Source of the DNA: an uncultured bacterium | GTDB lineage: Bacteria; Planctomycetota; DG-23; SLPQ01 | Assembly: GCA_937863625.1 (NCBI GenBank) | Contig: CALMGO010000402.1 | Location: forward strand, 1-5,254 | Reading direction: 5' to 3' | Length of the DNA: 5,254 nucleotides | Shown here: positions 1 to 4,651 of the stretch, piece after piece | Layout of the letters: each line of letters opens with the position of its first letter | Position numbering within the stretch: position 1 is the stretch's first letter | Program-made: the position numbers and the translations under genes | Notes under the pieces: model-generated | The model's database searches: none | What the model was told of the DNA's origin: nothing | The model's input: only the letters and a program-made list of their open reading frames with translations

Positions 1-1
1 A

Positions 2-331
2 CCGGGGGCGGACGTGCCGCTTCATTTCAGCAGGTATTTTCCGTTTTATAAACTGCAACTGCCACAGACGCCGATTGAGACGATGAAGAAAGCGTATGAA
101 GCGGCTAAGAATGAAGGCGTGAATTTCGTATATGTGGGAAACGTCGAACTGCCGGGGAAGGCCGACACAGTGTGCCCCTCGTGCGGGGCCACGGTTATAA
201 AGCGGCTGGGGATGATGGTAGTCGAAGACAATCTCAAAGACGGCAAGTGCCCGAAATGCGGCAAGGCGATTGCAGGGGTCTGGCGGCGGCAGGACGCATG
301 GAAGCGGCCGACGGCAACGAAAACGAGTTAG
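2..331 (+). CDS. amrS: AmmeMemoRadiSam-type radical SAM protein, C-terminal fragment
   Basis: This is the last 109 codons of a gene that begins before the window; the frame is open from base 2 and stops at TAG 329-331. The visible part starts PGADVPLHFSRYFPFYKL, followed by a YVGNVELPG segment. A zinc-ribbon-like tail then has two CPxCG knuckles (CPSCG and CPKCG) and ends in GVW plus a short basic extension. This arrangement is characteristic of the C-terminus of the radical SAM member of the AmmeMemoRadiSam system, which is related to pyruvate formate-lyase activating enzymes. The catalytic CxxxCxxC cluster motif would lie upstream and is not visible. The family usually occurs with AMMECR1 and Memo proteins; its substrate is, to my knowledge, not settled. 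The GTG at 14 is internal, because the conserved sequence continues upstream of it. The next gene starts 15 nt downstream, so the two are probably co-transcribed. Family assignment is by motif recognition only. Confidence 0.85.
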   Translation, partial: PGADVPLHFSRYFPFYKLQLPQTPIETMKKAYEAAKNEGVNFVYVGNVELPGKADTVCPSCGATVIKRLGMMVVEDNLKDGKCPKCGKAIAGVWRRQDAWKRPTATKTS

Positions 332-336
332 AGACC

Positions 337-342
337 AGGAGG
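337..342 (+). promoter_or_regulatory. Ribosome binding site of the htrA-like gene
   Basis: A perfect AGGAGG lies 4 nt before the ATG at 347. It supports that start over any alternative and indicates canonical Shine-Dalgarno initiation in this organism. Confidence 0.8.
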
Positions 343-346
343 AACG

Positions 347-1708
347 ATGAGAAACGCTCTGGGAGTTGCGCTGACGGTTCTGGTGCTGTGCGCGGCGGCG
401 GCGGGGGACGAGCGGATGGACCTCAGGCGCGACGCGGTGGTGACAGCGGTTGAGAAATCCTCGACGGCGGTGGTCAACATATCGACTGAGAAGGTCGTTC
501 AGCGGGGGTTTTTCTTTCACGAGAACAGCCCGTTCAGCGACCCCATGTTTGACCAGTTCATGAGGCAGTTTTCGAGGCCGGAGATAGCCAACTCCCTCGG
601 GTCGGGCGGGATATTTACGCCTGACGGGTTCATATTTACCAACGCGCACGTCGTGAACCGCGCGTCGAAGATAATGGTGACGCTCTCGGACGGGAGCCAG
701 TATCCGGCGGATCTGGTGAACGTGGACGTGGCCAACGACCTGGCGGTGATAAAGATACAGGCGGACAGGCCGCTGTCGGCGCTCGTGCTCGGGAGAAGCG
801 ACGACCTCATGGTCGGCGAAAAGTCTATCGCCGTGGGCAATCCGTTCGGCCTCTCCAACACGGTGACGCAGGGCGTGATAAGCGCGCTTCACAGGGACGT
901 GGTGGTACAGGACAGGGTGATGTTCAAGGACATCCTGCAGACCGACGCACTTATAAATCCGGGCAACAGCGGCGGGCCGCTTTTGAACTTGTTCGGCGAG
1001 GTCATAGCGGTGACGACGGCGATGCGCGCCGACGCGGCGGGGATAGGTTTTGCCATACCGGTGGACCGGGTCAAGAGGTCTCTGGCGGCGCTGTTGGATT
1101 ATAAGAAGCTCAAACGCCTGCAGCTGGGCCTCGAACTCAAGGAGAAGTACACAGGCCAGGGCGCCGACGCGATACTGACAGTCGCAAAGGCGGAGAAGGG
1201 CGGGCCTGCGGCCAAGGCCGGACTCGCCGGCGGCGACGTTATCGTCGAACTGGGCGGCAGGCGGATAAAGACGCTCGTGGACTTTATGGCGGCGGTGCTC
1301 GTGACCGAGGGCAAGCCGATGACGGTCAAGGCCGAACGCGGCGGCAGTACGATTGAAGGCGTCATCGCGCCTACTGTGATACCGAAGCCGGACGGCGCGA
1401 AACTGGCGCGGGAGATGATGGGCCTCTCGGTCCAGCAGATGGTCCGCACTCTCGCGCGCGACGTGGGAGTTAATATCGACAAGGGGATACTCATCGCCGA
1501 CGTGGCCAAAGGCTCGACCGGAGAGGCGGGTGAACTGGCGCGGGGCGACGTGATACTGCAGGTAAATGACACGCTCACGGCCGACATGGAGACGTTTGCG
1601 ACGGCCCTGGAGGCGGCGGCGGACGCGGACAAGGTGTATCTCGTCATATTGCGGCGCGAAGGTATGGCCGTGACGCAGTACGCGGCCGAGGTGGCGGTGA
1701 AGCATTAG
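347..1708 (+). CDS. degP: HtrA/DegP-family periplasmic serine endoprotease with two PDZ domains
   Basis: The 453-residue product is an envelope quality-control protease/chaperone that would cleave misfolded proteins in the periplasm. Residues 1-20 form a Sec signal peptide: MRN, then a hydrophobic core ending in an alanine run. The LVLC at 12-15 is a poor lipobox because Leu precedes Cys, so ordinary signal peptidase I cleavage near residue 19-20 is more likely. The trypsin-like domain spans about 25-245 and holds the complete triad: His101 in TNAHVV, Asp131 in NDLAVIKI and Ser208 in GNSGGPL. An LA-type loop rich in Phe (about 52-76) is present. PDZ1 covers about 255-345, with GGPAAKAGLAGGDVIVELGG at its core. 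PDZ2 covers about 358-450, with ELARGDVILQVND. Length and architecture match two-PDZ DegP/DegQ/MucD-type proteins; which subtype cannot be told from sequence alone. Of its 25 Ile codons, 18 are ATA. It follows the radical SAM gene closely. Confidence 0.95.
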   Translation: MRNALGVALTVLVLCAAAAGDERMDLRRDAVVTAVEKSSTAVVNISTEKVVQRGFFFHENSPFSDPMFDQFMRQFSRPEIANSLGSGGIFTPDGFIFTNAHVVNRASKIMVTLSDGSQYPADLVNVDVANDLAVIKIQADRPLSALVLGRSDDLMVGEKSIAVGNPFGLSNTVTQGVISALHRDVVVQDRVMFKDILQTDALINPGNSGGPLLNLFGEVIAVTTAMRADAAGIGFAIPVDRVKRSLAALLDYKKLKRLQLGLELKEKYTGQGADAILTVAKAEKGGPAAKAGLAGGDVIVELGGRRIKTLVDFMAAVLVTEGKPMTVKAERGGSTIEGVIAPTVIPKPDGAKLAREMMGLSVQQMVRTLARDVGVNIDKGILIADVAKGSTGEAGELARGDVILQVNDTLTADMETFATALEAAADADKVYLVILRREGMAVTQYAAEVAVKH

Positions 1709-1717
1709 GGAAGGGTA

Positions 1718-1748
1718 TTGACAAAAGGGGACTTCGGACAACAATAAG
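1718..1748 (+). promoter_or_regulatory. Sigma-70-type promoter candidate for tRNA-Gly
   Basis: A perfect TTGACA box at 1718-1723 begins 10 nt after the htrA stop codon. A weak -10 candidate, AATAAG (1743-1748, four of six matches to TATAAT), follows after a 19-nt spacer. This would start transcription near 1755, just before the tRNA at 1761, which is a typical short tRNA leader. The -35 box is convincing; the -10 box and long spacer are not. Confidence 0.5.
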
Positions 1749-1760
1749 TGCCACACGAGA

Positions 1761-1835
1761 GCGGGCGTAATTCAGTGGTAGAATGTCGGCTTCCCAAGCC
1801 GAATGTCGTGGGTTCGAATCCCATCGCCCGCTCCA
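1761..1835 (+). tRNA. tRNA-Gly (anticodon CCC), CCA end encoded
   Basis: The 75-nt sequence folds into a complete cloverleaf. The acceptor stem is GCGGGCG/CGCCCGC, the D stem ATTC/GAAT with loop AGTGGTA, and the anticodon stem TCGGC/GCCGA with loop TTCCCAA. The variable loop is ATGTC, and the T stem GTGGG/CCCAT carries a loop TTCGAAT. All stems pair, with one G-U at the base of the T stem. Loop positions 34-36 are CCC, which reads the glycine codon GGG, a codon used regularly in the neighbouring genes. The discriminator is T1832 and CCA is encoded at 1833-1835, so the CCA end does not depend on post-transcriptional addition. A run of seven T at 1836-1842 follows directly and may help end or process the transcript, but no separate terminator hairpin precedes it. 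Confidence 0.95.
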
Positions 1836-1907
1836 TTTTTTTGTCTTCAGACCGAAAGGCCGCCCGATGAGGACTGGGCCAGTGGCGAAAATCACAAGCG
1901 ACTGCAC

Positions 1908-1935
1908 CTGTTCGTCCTTTGAAAAGACCGGACAG
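1908..1935 (+). repeat. Imperfect hairpin downstream of tRNA-Gly
   Basis: CTGTTCG (1908-1914) pairs with CGGACAG (1929-1935), seven pairs including one G-U. Beyond a bulged C, the interior TCCTTT/AAAAGA adds TC/GA and TTT/AAA pairs around one mismatch. No T-run follows, so it is not a standard intrinsic terminator. It could be a tRNA 3'-trailer processing structure or part of the 5' leader of the lipoprotein gene. Confidence 0.4.
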
Positions 1936-1956
1936 TGTCTGCAGAAGGCTTTTCGC

Positions 1957-1964
1957 AAAGGGGG
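1957..1964 (+). promoter_or_regulatory. Purine-rich ribosome binding site candidate for the lipoprotein gene
   Basis: AAAGGGGG lies 9 nt before GTG 1974 and 6 nt before TTG 1971, both in frame with the lipoprotein. The alternative GTG at 1935 has no comparable sequence before it. This is why I place the start at 1974. The site sits inside the region enclosed by the AGTGTCTG/CAGACACT inverted repeat (1934-1941 with 1978-1985), so its accessibility may depend on RNA folding. Confidence 0.45.
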
Positions 1965-1965
1965 C

Positions 1966-2048
1966 GTGAATTGGTGACAGACACTTCCGGGAGACCACAA
2001 GGCGCGAGGTGGAGGAGCAAGGACTCCGGAGTCAGTCACCAATTTCAC
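1966..2048. repeat. Palindromic REP/MITE-like element with imperfect terminal inverted repeats
   Basis: The left arm AATTGGTGACAGAC (1969-1982) is the reverse complement of the right arm GTCAGTCACCAATT (2031-2044) at 13 of 14 positions. The match extends outward to GTGA...TCAC (1966-2048) with one single-base indel. Further inward, TTCCGGGAG on the left resembles the reverse complement of CTCCGGA on the right. The right arm also overlaps a perfect 12-nt palindrome, GACTCCGGAGTC (2022-2033). A compact unit of about 83 bp with matching ends and no coding content of its own looks like a miniature mobile element or REP-type extragenic palindrome. No clear target-site duplication flanks it and no second copy is visible in the window, so mobility is an inference. 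It overlaps the start codon and first codons of the lipoprotein gene. Confidence 0.55.
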
Positions 2049-2672
2049 TCAGACCGTCCGCGCGGTCTTTTCAACAGGGCGACATTCACGGCGGTTTTCG
2101 GCGTGATGATGGTTGCGGTACTCCTGTCCTGCCAGCCGGCTCCGCGCCATACGCGCGACGAGGCGCCGAGGCAGAGCGCGATTGCCACAGAGGTGGCGAC
2201 GGTCAACCTCGCGGCGTATCCCGAAGGGACGTACACGGTTGTGGCGGGCGATACGCCGAGGATTATCGCGGCCAAACTCGGGATAGACTACGAGAGCCTT
2301 GTAGACGCAAACGGCATGACCGATAAAACGGTGCTGCAGCCGGGCGACGTGCTTGTGGCGCCGAAAGTGGCGCCGAGAAATGCTACGCTGTCGACCGCCG
2401 GCGCACGCGGGCCCCAGGAGGGTGCGTCCGCCGCCGCGCAAGTCGTTGACGCTGCGGGAAACGTGCGGGCCATCGCGGCAGGCGTAGTAAGCGAGGTCCA
2501 CAGAGGGTACCCGGGACTCGGTGACGTGGTTATAATCGAAAACGACGCCGAGAAGGTGATCTATAGCGGCACCTTCACGCCGTCGGTCGCGAAGGGCGCC
2601 GCAGCGTCGGTGGGTTCGATAATAGGGCGCGCGGTGGTCGGGAAGATAACGGCGACGAGTTTCGCCAAGTGA
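1974..2672 (+). CDS. NlpD-like lipoprotein: LysM domain plus degenerate LytM (M23-like) domain
   Basis: From GTG 1974 the product has 232 residues. A basic segment (RPRGLFNR) precedes a hydrophobic stretch ending in the lipobox LLSC, so lipidation would occur on Cys53 (codon 2130-2132). LysM, a peptidoglycan-binding fold, spans about 85-131: YTVVAGDTPRIIAAKLGI, then LVDANGMTDKTVLQPGDVL. The C-terminal part (about 156-219) resembles the second half of an M23/LytM domain: GVVSEVHRGYPGLGDVVII, then SVAKGAAASVGSIIG. Where catalytic members have an HxH motif it reads YSGTFTP, and the HxxxD half is missing, so no peptidase activity is expected. Lipobox, LysM and degenerate LytM is the layout of NlpD, which activates cell-wall amidases; a similar role is inferred. 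The start is uncertain: no start codon lies between the palindromic element and the hydrophobic core, so the frame must begin in or before the element. The other in-frame starts are TTG 1971 and GTG 1935. The next gene begins 18 nt downstream. Confidence 0.8.
   Translation: MTDTSGRPQGARWRSKDSGVSHQFHSDRPRGLFNRATFTAVFGVMMVAVLLSCQPAPRHTRDEAPRQSAIATEVATVNLAAYPEGTYTVVAGDTPRIIAAKLGIDYESLVDANGMTDKTVLQPGDVLVAPKVAPRNATLSTAGARGPQEGASAAAQVVDAAGNVRAIAAGVVSEVHRGYPGLGDVVIIENDAEKVIYSGTFTPSVAKGAAASVGSIIGRAVVGKITATSFAK
2051..2071 (+). terminator. Hairpin with short U-tract inside the 5' end of the lipoprotein frame
   Basis: AGACCG (2051-2056) pairs perfectly with CGGTCT (2063-2068), plus a T-G wobble closing a CCGC loop, and TTTT ends at 2071. 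It could terminate read-through from the tRNA or act as an attenuator for the lipoprotein operon. It lies within the presumed coding sequence, and the U-tract is short, so it may be incidental. Confidence 0.3.
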
Positions 2673-2677
2673 GCATC

Positions 2678-2683
2678 GGAGGG
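2678..2683 (+). promoter_or_regulatory. Ribosome binding site deciding a TTG start for the FmdB-like gene
   Basis: GGAGGG is 7 nt from TTG 2691 but only 1 nt from ATG 2685 and 13 nt from ATG 2697. Normal Shine-Dalgarno spacing therefore selects TTG, in agreement with the conserved MPxYEY N-terminus of the family. Confidence 0.7.
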
Positions 2684-2690
2684 CATGACT

Positions 2691-2912
2691 TTGCCCATGT
2701 ATGAGTATAAATGCGCCAAGTGCGGCGAGGTCTTTGAGGAGCTTGTGCGGTCGGCGGCCGACGAGAAGGGGCTCTCGTGCCCCGTATGCGGCGGGCGCAA
2801 ATGCGGGAAGGTATTCAGTGTATTCGCCGCGCAGGGCACGGTGTCAAAGGCGTCGTCGGGCGGTTCGTGCGACGGGTGCCACAGCGGCAACTGTTCGACC
2901 TGCGGGCATTAG
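2691..2912 (+). CDS. FmdB-type zinc-ribbon protein with Cys-rich tail
   Basis: The product is a small protein of 73 residues. The N-terminus MPMYEYKCAKCGEVFEELV matches the FmdB regulatory-protein family, whose members usually start MPIYEYxCxxCG. The zinc ribbon uses Cys8, Cys11, Cys30 and Cys33 (CAKC and CPVC). A Gly/Ser-rich linker then leads to a second cysteine group at the C-terminus (CDGCHSGNCSTCGH; Cys60, 63, 68, 71) that could bind another metal. I chose TTG 2691 as the start. GGAGGG (2678-2683) is 7 nt upstream, and this start gives exactly the family N-terminus; ATG 2685 would leave only 1 nt after the Shine-Dalgarno, and ATG 2697 would lose the first two residues. FmdB was named from a formamidase gene cluster, but the molecular role of most members is unknown. 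It sits in the probable operon between the lipoprotein and HIT genes. Confidence 0.85.
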   Translation: MPMYEYKCAKCGEVFEELVRSAADEKGLSCPVCGGRKCGKVFSVFAAQGTVSKASSGGSCDGCHSGNCSTCGH

Positions 2913-2932
2913 CGTGAATCGCGCGGCAGGTG

Positions 2933-2947
2933 AGATGGATGCCATCT
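2933..2947 (+). repeat. Short perfect hairpin before the HIT gene
   Basis: AGATGG (2933-2938) and CCATCT (2942-2947) form a six-pair stem around an ATG triloop. It ends 3 nt before the GGGAGG ribosome binding site (2951-2956) of the HIT gene. There is no T-run, so it is not a terminator. It could stabilise or separate parts of the operon mRNA; it may also be chance. Confidence 0.35.
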
Positions 2948-2966
2948 GACGGGAGGCGGCGGTTTG

Positions 2967-3446
2967 ATGGAGAGACTTTGGGCGCCCTGGAGGATGACCT
3001 ACATTAACGGCGACATGTGCAGCGGAAAATGCTTTATATGTGCGGCGGCCGGCGACCCCGAAGCGGACGCGGCCAACCTCGTCGTATGGCGAAACGACCT
3101 GGCTATCTGCATAATGAACCGCTTTCCATACAACAACGGGCATCTTCTCGTGGCGCCGGTAAGGCACGGCGGGGAGATGGGCGAGCTCGACGAGGCGGAG
3201 CGCTCGGCGCTTTTCGCGGGGCTCGTCGATTCAAAGGCGCTTCTCGAACGGGTGATGGCTCCGCAAGGCTTTAACGTGGGGCTTAACCTCGGGCGCACGG
3301 CGGGGGCGGGGCTTGTGGACCACCTGCATTTTCACATCGTGCCGAGGTGGGACGGCGACACGAATTTTATGCCGGTGCTCGGCGATACAAAGGTCATGCC
3401 GCAGGCTTTGTCAGACCTGTATGATAAACTTGTAAGCCAACTGTAG
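2967..3446 (+). CDS. HIT-family protein (Ap4A phosphorylase/hydrolase-like)
   Basis: The 159-residue product belongs to the histidine triad superfamily of nucleotide-binding hydrolases and transferases. The signature HLHFHIV gives His119, His121 and His123; the central His121 is the expected nucleophile. The N-terminus MERLWAPWRMTYI and the CFIC pair (Cys22, Cys25), a likely zinc-site contribution, place it in the subgroup that includes mycobacterial Ap4A phosphorylase. NRFPYNNGHLLVAP (from about residue 51) and PRWDGDTNFMPVLGDTKVMP after the triad are also typical of that group. Its natural substrate could be Ap4A or another adenylyl compound; this cannot be fixed from sequence. ATG 2967 is preferred because it gives the conserved N-terminus and lies 10 nt after GGGAGG (2951-2956); TTG 2964 would add only one residue. 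It precedes a dNTP triphosphohydrolase gene by 14 nt, so two nucleotide-clearing enzymes are adjacent. Confidence 0.9.
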   Translation: MERLWAPWRMTYINGDMCSGKCFICAAAGDPEADAANLVVWRNDLAICIMNRFPYNNGHLLVAPVRHGGEMGELDEAERSALFAGLVDSKALLERVMAPQGFNVGLNLGRTAGAGLVDHLHFHIVPRWDGDTNFMPVLGDTKVMPQALSDLYDKLVSQL

Positions 3447-3460
3447 ACCGGGGGCGGGGG

Positions 3461-4624
3461 ATGGGCACGAGCGACGACACGAAACACGGCGAAGAACACC
3501 TCAAGGGATATGCAGCGCACGCAAGCGAAAGCCGCGGCCGGCGATATCCCGACAGCCCCGACTACAGGAGCCCCTATCAGCGCGACCGCGACAGGATAAT
3601 CCACGCGACGGCGTTTCGCAGGCTCGAGTACAAGACGCAGGTATTCGTCAATCACGAAGGCGACTATTACCGCACGCGGCTGACGCACACGCTCGAAGTG
3701 GCTCAGATAGCGAGATCCATCGCGCGCGAGCTCGGTCTTAACGAGGACCTCACCGAGGCGGTGGCGCTGGCGCATGACCTCGGGCACACTCCCTTCGGAC
3801 ACAGCGGCGAGGACGCGCTTCGCGAGTTGATGGAGGGGCACGGGGGTTTCGAGCATAATTTCCAGGGGCTGTGGGTGGTGGACTTTCTCGAAGTGAGGTA
3901 TCCGGGATTTCCGGGGCTCAACCTCACCTACGAGGTTCGGGAGTCGATGGCCAAGCACCACACGCGTTATGACGATACGCGCGGGCGGAGCTACTGGGCG
4001 GAGTATGACTTTGACCGGGAGTCGGCGCCGCTATTGGAAGCGCAGGTGGTCGATATCTCCGACGCGGTGGCTTATGACAGCCATGACGTGGATGACGCGC
4101 TGACGGCGGGGCTTTTGACGGAGGGGGACCTTGCGGGGCTGGCGCTATTCGACGAGGCGGTAAAAGAGGTGGAGGACCGGTACGGCGGGATTACCGGGGT
4201 GGTGAGGCAGAGGCAGATTGTAAGGGCGCTTATCAATATTGAGGTAATGGACCTCTTGGAAGAAACCCGAAAAAGAATCAGGGAACGCAAAATCGCGACC
4301 GCCGCTGACGTGCGCGCCAACGGCTGGGACCTTGTGGGTTTTTCGCCGGAGCGGGCGGCGGCCAAGAAGGAACTCGAGGATTTCCTGATGGCGCGGCTTT
4401 ACAAGCACCATCGGGTGAGGCGGATGGCGATAAAGGCGGGGAGGTTCGTAAAGGAGCTTTTCGAGGCGTATGCGGCCGAGCCCGCGCAACTGCCGCCGGA
4501 ATTTCAGGAGCACGTCGGGAAGGTGGGTCTTTATCGCGGCGTGTGCGACTACATAGCGGGAATGACCGATAGATATGCCCAGGACGAATACAAGAAACTC
4601 TTCTACCCTTACGAGCGCACGTAA
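3461..4624 (+). CDS. dgt: Deoxyguanosinetriphosphate triphosphohydrolase-like protein (HD domain)
   Basis: The 387-residue cytoplasmic enzyme is expected to cut dNTPs to a deoxynucleoside and triphosphate, adjusting dNTP pools. The N-terminal region has the family's hallmark blocks ESRGRRYPD, QRDRDRIIHATAFRRLEYKT and QVFVNHEGDYYRTRLTHTLE. HD-domain metal ligands are visible: His76 (LTHTLEV), His105-Asp106 (ALAHDLGHTPFGH) and a downstream Asp in DISDAVAYDSHDVDD (Asp201 the likely ligand). The C-terminal part (about 230-387) is helical and charged, ending YKKLFYPYERT. The length fits the shorter 'dGTPase-like type 2' group rather than the roughly 500-residue E. coli Dgt, and substrate preference within that group is often broader than dGTP. 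The start ATG 3461 follows a very G-rich tract (3450-3460) rather than a clear AGGAGG; the conserved N-terminus indicates little is missing. It lies 14 nt after the HIT gene and 27 nt before the next. Confidence 0.93.
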   Translation: MGTSDDTKHGEEHLKGYAAHASESRGRRYPDSPDYRSPYQRDRDRIIHATAFRRLEYKTQVFVNHEGDYYRTRLTHTLEVAQIARSIARELGLNEDLTEAVALAHDLGHTPFGHSGEDALRELMEGHGGFEHNFQGLWVVDFLEVRYPGFPGLNLTYEVRESMAKHHTRYDDTRGRSYWAEYDFDRESAPLLEAQVVDISDAVAYDSHDVDDALTAGLLTEGDLAGLALFDEAVKEVEDRYGGITGVVRQRQIVRALINIEVMDLLEETRKRIRERKIATAADVRANGWDLVGFSPERAAAKKELEDFLMARLYKHHRVRRMAIKAGRFVKELFEAYAAEPAQLPPEFQEHVGKVGLYRGVCDYIAGMTDRYAQDEYKKLFYPYERT

Positions 4625-4638
4625 GCGCGCGGGGAGAA

Positions 4639-4647
4639 GGGAGGAGG
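4639..4647 (+). promoter_or_regulatory. Ribosome binding site supporting a GTG start
   Basis: GGGAGGAGG ends 4 nt before GTG 4652. It is the strongest Shine-Dalgarno in the window and supports GTG 4652 as the start of the PIN/TRAM gene. Confidence 0.75.
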
Positions 4648-4651
4648 CAGA

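Larger units (their letters stand above)
1836..1965. other. Non-coding stretch between tRNA-Gly and the palindromic element
   Basis: I see no convincing gene in these 130 bases. An open frame that starts inside the tRNA (1783-1977) has no protein-like character. The stretch contains the T7 run after the tRNA, a short palindrome ACTGGGCCAGT (1873-1883) and the hairpin at 1908-1935 described separately. It ends in the purine-rich AAAGGGGG at 1957-1964, the likely ribosome binding site of the lipoprotein gene. No promoter with both boxes was found here. Confidence 0.5.

Noticed and set aside
356..391. Lipobox in the HtrA-like signal peptide (LVLC)
   Set aside because: Leu at the position before Cys does not fit the usual Gly/Ala/Ser, and a normal signal peptidase I site follows in the alanine run.
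1099..1647. 182-codon open frame on the - strand inside the htrA-like gene
   Set aside because: It is a Ser/Ala-rich shadow of the PDZ-coding region with no ribosome binding site or recognisable motif.
1919..1947. Possible promoter with TTGAAA as -35 box for the lipoprotein gene
   Set aside because: No acceptable -10 hexamer lies 16-19 nt downstream (CAGAAG at the expected position).
1783..1977. 64-codon + strand frame starting within the tRNA
   Set aside because: It begins inside the tRNA D-arm region and has no Shine-Dalgarno. Its sequence (CRGFESHRPL) is the usual tRNA translation artefact.
1644..2048. 134-codon and 97-codon open frames on the - strand across the tRNA
   Set aside because: They run through the tRNA antisense and have no protein-like features. 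Peptides such as GRWDSNPRHSAW and RAMGFEPTTFG are the familiar artefacts of translating an antisense tRNA.
2935..2949. Four-codon leader ORF (ATG GAT GCC ATC TGA) before the HIT gene
   Set aside because: It lies within a short hairpin, has no properly spaced ribosome binding site, and is too short to support as a leader peptide.
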